The notes under the pieces are model-generated. The model was not told the DNA's origin and searched no databases. It saw only the letters and a program-made list of their open reading frames with translations. 24,388 nt of DNA from a virus. Positions 21,037-24,388 of the stretch are shown in pieces. The stretch spans positions 1 to 24,388 of the IMG/VR virus record IMGVR_UViG_3300021178_000042; one strand, 5' to 3'. The position numbers and the translations under genes are program-made. How positions within the stretch are numbered: position 1 is the stretch's first letter; the number at the start of each line of letters is the position of its first letter.

Positions 21037-21380
21037 ACCGGCTTGTTCTCGGTCGTCGGCGAAGCGTCGATCTTAACCGGCTCGTCTTTCCTAGGCTCAC
21101 CCTGCGGCGCCGTGATCAATTTGGTCTGCATGTAAGTCGCAAACGCCCCAAGGTCGAGATTGCGCGCCTGCGCTGCCGTGGCCAGCACTCCCTTTTCCCC
21201 CATCAGCATCGCAAACTCCGCCTCGCTGATGAACAGTACCCGGCACGGATTCTTGTCCGGGCATGGGATTTTAGGGGCGTCCTGAGCGTGTGCATACGCA
21301 ATGAAAAACAGCACAATTGCGCCGGCCCAACCCAAACTCCCAATCGTCCAATCAACACGTTCGTAAAAATCCTGGGTCAT
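21024..21380 (-). CDS. Exported or membrane-anchored protein, 118 aa
   Basis: The protein has a hydrophobic segment, about residues 14-33 (GSLGWAGAIVLFFIAYAHAQ), ending with an AxA-like cleavage site before QDAP, then CPDKNPC and a helical part with GEKGVLATAAQARNLDLGAF and an acidic, Pro-rich tail. A signal peptide or N-terminal anchor with a periplasmic domain is likely. The ATG overlaps the previous stop as ATGA. It ends the microgene chain. An envelope or lysis-related role is possible from topology only; no spanin signature (such as a lipobox) was confirmed. Confidence 0.7.
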   Translation of the reverse strand: MTQDFYERVDWTIGSLGWAGAIVLFFIAYAHAQDAPKIPCPDKNPCRVLFISEAEFAMLMGEKGVLATAAQARNLDLGAFATYMQTKLITAPQGEPRKDEPVKIDASPTTENKPVDKH

Positions 21381-21574
21381 ACCTTGATTTGACTCCATGA
21401 AATGCCGCAGTGCCTGCAGCGGTGAATCACGATTTCCGTAACCACGAACCGGCAGTTGGCGTCGATCGGCGTCAGCACCGGCTCATCCCGCCAGCTGTGA
21501 AGCCCGTGCCTGCAGAGCCAGCGGTAAAGACGCTTCACGAGATCCACCAAAACAACAGGAGCCAGCGCCACCAT
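21377..21574 (-). CDS. Small Cys/His-rich protein, 65 aa
   Basis: The protein starts MVALAPVVLVDLVKRLYRWL with a hydrophobic N-terminus and has CRHGLHSW at 21-28 and HRCRHCGISW at 51-60, so C21, H26, C53 and C56 may bind zinc. Its start lies inside the preceding 31-codon gene in another frame, and its stop overlaps the next ATG as ATGA. No good ribosome binding site is visible, so coupling is likely. Function is not recognised. Confidence 0.62.
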   Translation of the reverse strand: MVALAPVVLVDLVKRLYRWLCRHGLHSWRDEPVLTPIDANCRFVVTEIVIHRCRHCGISWSQIKV

Positions 21575-21630
21575 GAGACCGGGCGCTCGTCGATCAAGTC
21601 CTCGCAGAGCTCGACCAAATCCTCGTCCAT
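21535..21630 (-). CDS. Tail-anchored microprotein, 31 aa
   Basis: The product starts with an acidic helix (MDEDLVELCEDLIDERPVSW) and ends with the hydrophobic WRWLLLFWWIS, so it could insert in the membrane by its C-terminus. Its ATG overlaps the stop of the 29-residue gene as TGATG. It overlaps the start of the 65-residue gene by 40 bp in another frame. Confidence 0.55.
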   Translation of the reverse strand: MDEDLVELCEDLIDERPVSWWRWLLLFWWIS

Positions 21631-21719
21631 CAAACCCATCCCAACAGCCAAAATAGTTCCGACCAGAACACGAGGCAAGCCAGAAATGCCGCGATCCAGA
21701 ACAGCCCGACGTTGAACAT
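21630..21719 (-). CDS. Single-helix membrane microprotein, 29 aa
   Basis: The product MFNVGLFWIAAFLACLVFWS followed by ELFWLLGWV is almost all hydrophobic, a single membrane helix. Its ATG overlaps the previous stop (TGATG) and its stop overlaps the following ATG in the same way, placing it in a strict coupling chain. Such peptides occur in phage lysis regions and as regulators of membrane proteins; none is identified here. Confidence 0.6.
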   Translation of the reverse strand: MFNVGLFWIAAFLACLVFWSELFWLLGWV

Positions 21720-21910
21720 CAGTCAACCTGCTTCTCGACGTCCAATAGAAAATCCGACACCGGCCGCCAGTGCAAAACCTCTTTGCCGCCAACCAGCTTC
21801 AGCTGCGCACAGGAAATTCCCTCGAAGCTCGAAAAGTCGACGACCCGCCACACCTTGCCATCCCTGGTTCGATAGGATCGACCTTCCTTCAAATTCCCCG
21901 AGAACACCAT
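21719..21910 (-). CDS. Hypothetical protein, 63 aa
   Basis: The protein begins MVFSGNLKEGRSYRTRDGKV and continues with WRVVDFSSFEGISC, a beta-rich small domain, ending WRPVSDFLLDVEKQVD. Its ATG overlaps the stop of the coiled-coil gene as TGATG. It is probably soluble. No family is recognised. Confidence 0.65.
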   Translation of the reverse strand: MVFSGNLKEGRSYRTRDGKVWRVVDFSSFEGISCAQLKLVGGKEVLHWRPVSDFLLDVEKQVD

Positions 21911-22275
21911 CAGTGCCGCCAGATACTCAAGATCACAGCAACGACAGCGGCGAGCGACGCCAGAGAACTGATGATGGTTCCGATCGATCCGAACCCCGCC
22001 GAGCGTCCGCGCTGCGTCGACTCGATTGTCGTAATCCGCAAGGCCAGAGCATCAAGCTTCTCCAGCAACGCCTGATGCTTGCCCTCGTATTCCGCACGGG
22101 TCAGCATCATTTTGCCCTGATCCGCCATCGCGCCGCGCAACTCGTTCATCCCGCTCAACCGGTCGGACATCGCAGTTTCAGCCTTGCTGACCGCCTTGTC
22201 CATGCTGTCGAGCCGCGCTGAGAAATACTCCTTCAGCGTCGCAACCGTCCACCCCTCCGCATCCTTATTGGGCAT
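21910..22275 (-). CDS. Coiled-coil protein with C-terminal membrane helix
   Basis: The 121-residue protein has a long charged helix (LKEYFSARLDSMDKAVSKAE through KHQALLEKLDALALRITTIE) and a C-terminal transmembrane segment of about 22 residues (TIISSLASLAAVVAVILSIW). This layout is common in phage proteins near holin and tail genes. GGAGG lies very close to the ATG at 22275; a TTG nine bases earlier has no site, so the ATG is preferred. The stop overlaps the next ATG as TGATG. A membrane or lysis-associated role is inferred only from topology. Confidence 0.72.
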   Translation of the reverse strand: MPNKDAEGWTVATLKEYFSARLDSMDKAVSKAETAMSDRLSGMNELRGAMADQGKMMLTRAEYEGKHQALLEKLDALALRITTIESTQRGRSAGFGSIGTIISSLASLAAVVAVILSIWRH

Positions 22276-22288
22276 GCCCTCCAAAATA

Positions 22289-22301
22289 GCAGATTATCTG
22301 C
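22289..22301. repeat. Short palindrome upstream of the coiled-coil gene
   Basis: GCAGAT and ATCTGC form 6-bp arms around one base, in the 32-bp gap between the two minus-strand genes. It is too short and lacks a T-run for a convincing terminator; it might be an operator. Confidence 0.35.
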
Positions 22302-22307
22302 AAGGCG

Positions 22308-22640
22308 CTACTGGCGGACCTCCTGACGCCTTTGCCCTCGCTTGTCGAGCGCTTCCTGCGCCTGCGCCCCGATATCCCAGCTGGTGCCGAGCGCCCTGAC
22401 CGCGACCGAGAACGCCCGAAGATCGTCGATGGTCCACTCGCAGGTTCCGGAAAGTTTCAACTTAGCCATGTTGAAAGCGTTGAGAACTTTCACCACGCAC
22501 TGCGCCTTCTCATAGTTCTCGCGCTCGACCAGCGAAGCGATCATGTCGGGAGCGCCGGCATCCTCGGTCTTCATCGCCTCGCGCATGTCCCGCATGTTGC
22601 CGACCCGGTGGGCGTCGTTCAGAACGTCAAGAGCTGACAT
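22308..22640 (-). CDS. Helical hypothetical protein, 110 aa
   Basis: The protein starts MSALDVLNDAHRVGNMRDMR and is helix-rich with the ERENYEKAQCVVKVLNAFN segment and a basic C-terminus (KRGQRRQEVRQ). I chose the ATG at 22638-22640, with GGAG about nine bases upstream, rather than the longer frame, because the extra residues lie inside the previous gene. It overlaps that gene by 14 bp. Function is unknown. Confidence 0.65.
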   Translation of the reverse strand: MSALDVLNDAHRVGNMRDMREAMKTEDAGAPDMIASLVERENYEKAQCVVKVLNAFNMAKLKLSGTCEWTIDDLRAFSVAVRALGTSWDIGAQAQEALDKRGQRRQEVRQ

Positions 22641-22896
22641 TGGGGTTCTCCACAATCTGTAAACCTGCGTCTTCCAGTTCCCGAAGTATACCCGCTGCAT
22701 CGCAAGCCGCGCCTGCCCCGGTATAGATCGCGCCGATCGCACGAGCCCGGATCGAAGCAACAGACTGATCGAGCTTCAACAGATCGAGCGCCACAAGCGA
22801 ATCGACGATGGCGGCAGCGGACGCTCGACTCATGAATCTAAGTCCTGCCTGGGACTGTGCCGTGCTGACGCGACTGATCGCCTGCTCGCGCGTCAT
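22627..22896 (-). CDS. Helical hypothetical protein, 89 aa
   Basis: The protein starts MTREQAISRVSTAQSQAGLR and is Ala/Ser-rich and helical, ending with LRELEDAGLQIVENPNVSS. The ATG has AGGAG about eight bases upstream, in the coding sequence of the preceding 84-residue gene, which decides the start. The longer frame upstream reads into that gene and is rejected. No family is recognised. Confidence 0.65.
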   Translation of the reverse strand: MTREQAISRVSTAQSQAGLRFMSRASAAAIVDSLVALDLLKLDQSVASIRARAIGAIYTGAGAACDAAGILRELEDAGLQIVENPNVSS

Positions 22897-23092
22897 TCTT
22901 CTGCTCCTGCTGGGAAGCATAAAATTTGCGAAGCCCGGTGGCGAGACAGAACGAATGCCTGAACCCGCCCGTGACGTCGTAATCATGCACAAATTCTTTC
23001 GTGTCATCTCGGAAACGAACCGGGCGCCCGGCATTGCAGACCGGACAGGTCTGGTTCACCGCGGTGATAAATTCGGATTCGGTTAAGGGCAT
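22838..23092 (-). CDS. Small zinc-binding protein, CPxC...H...SxC family
   Basis: The 84-residue protein carries CPVC at 16-19, H36 and HSFCLATGLRKFYA at 46-59, a pattern shared with the 82-residue protein at 11286-11534 (CPxC, H, S-x-C-x-A-T-x-L-R-x-x-Y). It probably binds one zinc. The C-terminus is basic and disordered-looking. Its ATG overlaps the previous stop as TGATG. Two copies in one phage, in two operons, suggest related jobs; function is unknown. Confidence 0.7.
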   Translation of the reverse strand: MPLTESEFITAVNQTCPVCNAGRPVRFRDDTKEFVHDYDVTGGFRHSFCLATGLRKFYASQQEQKNDARAGDQSRQHGTVPGRT

Positions 23093-23283
23093 CAGATCAA
23101 CCCGTTCCCTCGTTTCAACCGCCCCTCGGCAATCTGCTTGCGACGCCTTACGGGGGCCGAACCGTTAGGCGACTGATAAGGAAAGCGCGTCGTTGCGCCG
23201 TACCGGCCCCATTCCCGCCGCTTACGCATCGACTTCACGCCGGGCTGCATGACGTGCATCGAGTAGTGATGGCCGCGAGACAT
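23092..23283 (-). CDS. Basic small protein, 63 aa
   Basis: The protein starts MSRGHHYSMHVMQPGVKSMR and is strongly basic (many Arg, with KRREWGRYGATT and RRRKQIAEGRLKRGNG), so nucleic-acid binding is possible. Its ATG overlaps the stop of the 21-codon ORF as TGATG, and its own stop overlaps the following ATG in the same way. No family is known to me. Confidence 0.6.
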   Translation of the reverse strand: MSRGHHYSMHVMQPGVKSMRKRREWGRYGATTRFPYQSPNGSAPVRRRKQIAEGRLKRGNGLI

Positions 23284-23348
23284 CAGATCAATCCCTTGTC
23301 CTTCGGCAGATGAAGGACGCGTTCACGTTCGGTTTGAGAAAGAGCCAT
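23283..23348 (-). CDS. Possible 21-residue coupled peptide ORF
   Basis: The ORF starts MALSQTERERVLHLPKDKG and ends LI, with its TGA overlapping the next ATG as TGATG, as in the rest of this chain. No ribosome binding site lies upstream; the ATG is eight bases after a -10-like TATAGT, so it might be read from a leaderless message. Tight coupling supports it, but it is short. Confidence 0.45.
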   Translation of the reverse strand: MALSQTERERVLHLPKDKGLI

Positions 23349-23350
23349 GT

Positions 23351-23384
23351 CTTGCCACTATACCATAGCGCGGGGGTTGGCAAG
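23351..23384 (-). promoter_or_regulatory. Promoter-like site nested in inverted repeats
   Basis: On the minus strand TTGCCA (23383 to 23378) and TATAGT (23362 to 23357) are 15 bases apart. Arms CTTGCCA and TGGCAAG flank the whole element, and CTAT/ATAG form an inner palindrome. The core matches that of the palindrome near 12268-12288. It lies in the 55-bp gap before the 21-codon ORF. Confidence 0.5.
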
Positions 23385-23403
23385 GGGTTATTTCAGGACC
23401 GCT

Positions 23404-23571
23404 TCAAATATTCTTGCGCTCCGCATCCAGATGCTCGATCATCGCCTTGCAGAAGAATCGGAGATCATCGCCATCAAGCCCCAGTTCCTTGAACCGGCGA
23501 AGCAGCTCGTCGCTCAGCAACTTAAAAGCTTTCGCCTTGCGAATGTCCTCGATCGCTACCGGGTCGGTCAT
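23404..23571 (-). CDS. Small acidic helical protein, 55 aa
   Basis: The protein starts MTDPVAIEDIRKAKAFKLLS and continues with DELLRRFKELGLDGDDLRFF and a C-terminal helix ending AERKNI. It is amphipathic and helical, with mixed charges. Its ATG overlaps the stop of the preceding coiled-coil gene as ATGA. It is shorter than many annotation cut-offs and could easily be missed. No function is known. Confidence 0.65.
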   Translation of the reverse strand: MTDPVAIEDIRKAKAFKLLSDELLRRFKELGLDGDDLRFFCKAMIEHLDAERKNI

Positions 23572-23780
23572 GCACGTACGTCCAAATATTTCAGCTCAGC
23601 CTCCGCAACCTCCGCCCGCCGCTTCCACCGATCGCGGTCGATCGCCAGATTACGCACCGTCACCTCGAGCTTGGCAATATCGCCCCGCAGCCAATGGTTC
23701 TCCTGCGCCTTCTTGCTCGCCACCCGCTGCGCCCGCTTGAACTCCTCGCGATGATCGCGAAACTCGGTGGAGTCGATCAT
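23568..23780 (-). CDS. Coiled-coil protein, 70 aa
   Basis: The protein is one long charged helix (FKRAQRVASKKAQENHWLRG through LAIDRDRWKRRAEVAEAELK) with heptad-like spacing, and no membrane segment. It starts with an ATG that overlaps the stop of the methyltransferase frame A as ATGA. A role as an assembly or regulatory coiled coil is possible; nothing specific is recognised. Confidence 0.62.
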   Translation of the reverse strand: MIDSTEFRDHREEFKRAQRVASKKAQENHWLRGDIAKLEVTVRNLAIDRDRWKRRAEVAEAELKYLDVRA

Positions 23781-24388
23781 GGCCTCAGCTCGTACATCGC
23801 CTCTACGGCTGATGTGACGAACGCTGACGCCGGGCGCGGGTCGATCGCGTTACCAAAACCCCGCAGGAGACCCACGCGATTGGGAAACTCATCAACCAGC
23901 AGACGAACTCCGGATTTAACGCGCCTCGCTTTTCCATCGGCACCGATGACCCAATCGCAGCAATCTGCTGCGTCAGCGGAATCCCCGTATCGTGCGGGCG
24001 CGGCGGCTGGTTGCCCCGCCTGTGCTCCACTGCGGTCGGCGTATTCCACGTTGCAGCGCTCGCCTGGTTCGCCAGCTGCTCGCCGTGATGCACTTTCCTC
24101 GGCGTGTGCGTGCGCTCGTGACTCGTCGCCGTTGCCCAAAATGTTTGACTCGGTAGCGGTTGGCCTCCCGCTCCGAACTGCATGTTCGGTCCACCCTTCT
24201 CGCCGTCGCTCGCGCGGATCGTCGACCACACTACCCGCCCCAATAACCCGTTCACCGGTACGTTCGGGCAGAACGCTCCGTCCTTGTGATCTCTCGTCGT
24301 CGTCGGCCAGGTCGATGCCGCGGCTGTTTGAATATTCATCCCGCCGTCGCGACCTTCCGTTCCAGCTCCCGTGCTGCTGCTGTGAACC
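23777..24388 (-). CDS. Cytosine-5 DNA methyltransferase, C-terminal part (partial)
   Basis: This frame is open to the right edge, so the N-terminal catalytic motifs, if present, are outside the window. Its C-terminus has the features of motif X and the segment before it: WVIGADGKARRVKSGVRLLV then RVGLLRGFGNAIDPRPASAF, with the G-N-A-I signature. The preceding part is low-complexity and contains RREGWTEH. Its TGA overlaps the next gene as ATGA, in keeping with the operon. Methylation of phage DNA to avoid restriction is the usual role. A second frame over the same DNA (23803-24339) also looks methyltransferase-like, so the true product here is open. Confidence 0.6.
   Translation of the reverse strand, partial: GSQQQHGSWNGRSRRRDEYSNSRGIDLADDDERSQGRSVLPERTGERVIGAGSVVDDPRERRREGWTEHAVRSGRPTATESNILGNGDESRAHAHAEESASRRAAGEPGERCNVEYADRSGAQAGQPAAAPARYGDSADAADCCDWVIGADGKARRVKSGVRLLVDEFPNRVGLLRGFGNAIDPRPASAFVTSAVEAMYELRP
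23803..24339 (-). CDS. Alternative frame with methyltransferase-like C-terminus
   Basis: This ORF of 178 codons overlaps the frame A gene nearly completely. It begins MNIQTAAASTWPTTTRDHKD, has DGEKGGPNMQFGAGGQPLPS and ends with KRGALNPEFVCWLMSFPIAW, a pattern also seen at the C-terminus of phage DNA methyltransferases. Its ATG overlaps the stop of the short upstream frame as ATGA, which favours it as a separate gene; there is no close ribosome binding site. It may be a second product, a frameshift remnant, or the sequence of a related gene read in another frame. Confidence 0.4.
   Translation of the reverse strand: MNIQTAAASTWPTTTRDHKDGAFCPNVPVNGLLGRVVWSTIRASDGEKGGPNMQFGAGGQPLPSQTFWATATSHERTHTPRKVHHGEQLANQASAATWNTPTAVEHRRGNQPPRPHDTGIPLTQQIAAIGSSVPMEKRGALNPEFVCWLMSFPIAWVSCGVLVTRSTRARRQRSSHQP
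24336..24388 (-). CDS. End of an upstream gene (partial)
   Basis: Sixteen codons run in from the right edge and read FTAAARELERKVATAG before TGA, a helical C-terminus. The stop overlaps the ATG of the 178-codon frame as ATGA, as with most gene junctions here. The identity cannot be determined from so little sequence, and it competes with frame A for the same bases. Confidence 0.4.
   Translation of the reverse strand, partial: FTAAARELERKVATAG

Noticed and set aside
1-24388. tRNA genes, rRNA genes, insertion sequences
   Set aside because: No tRNA-like T-loop with matching arms, no rRNA sequence and no transposase were recognised by eye; a covariance-model scan would be decisive for tRNAs.

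Overview
The window is one block of a tailed double-stranded DNA phage (Caudoviricetes) or a prophage, not bacterial chromosome. The diagnostic genes are a large terminase, a portal, a scaffold-like protein and a major capsid protein in canonical order, followed upstream by virion-structure genes and many very small, translationally coupled genes. No integrase of the tyrosine type, no tRNA, no CRISPR array and no host housekeeping gene were seen. The host cannot be fixed from the sequence; the gene families (KTSC, TPR-linked GT9-like glycosyltransferase) suggest a proteobacterium, possibly alphaproteobacterial, at low confidence.

Almost everything is transcribed on the minus strand, so the genes read from right to left. 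24388-21024: a cytosine methyltransferase C-terminal region (with two competing reading frames), then a run of about a dozen tiny genes chained by ATGA/TGATG overlaps, including several membrane microproteins. 20908-18610: ribbon-helix-helix-like protein, STELLO-type glycosyltransferase, an HNH-AP2 homing endonuclease with a premature amber stop, a 34-codon fossil joining two glycosyltransferase ends, and a small conserved phage protein. 18609-14250: virion structural proteins, one with a beta-helix and one with eight tandem 20-22 residue repeats. 14253-9431: GT2-like glycosyltransferase, two small Rossmann-like proteins, a serine recombinase behind a palindrome, a zinc-binding protein, a TPR glycosyltransferase and a KTSC protein. 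9223-990: terminase large subunit, zinc-ribbon protein, portal, head accessory genes, scaffold-like protein and major capsid protein, then a partial virion gene at the left edge.

Plus-strand genes occur only as islets inside this minus-strand block: two HNH endonuclease genes flanking the capsid gene, an HTH plus 119-residue pair after the portal, a two-helix membrane protein next to the terminase, and a possible 22-residue ORF. Three of these islets end with stop codons that overlap the opposing stop by exactly 4 nt.

The genes suggest a packaging and head module followed by a virion-decoration module: at least three glycosyltransferases of different folds lie between virion genes, which fits glycosylation of capsid or tail proteins, but the substrate is inferred. 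A recurring 15-bp palindromic motif in three intergenic regions, two of them over promoter-like hexamers at identical spacing, may be the control element linking these operons.
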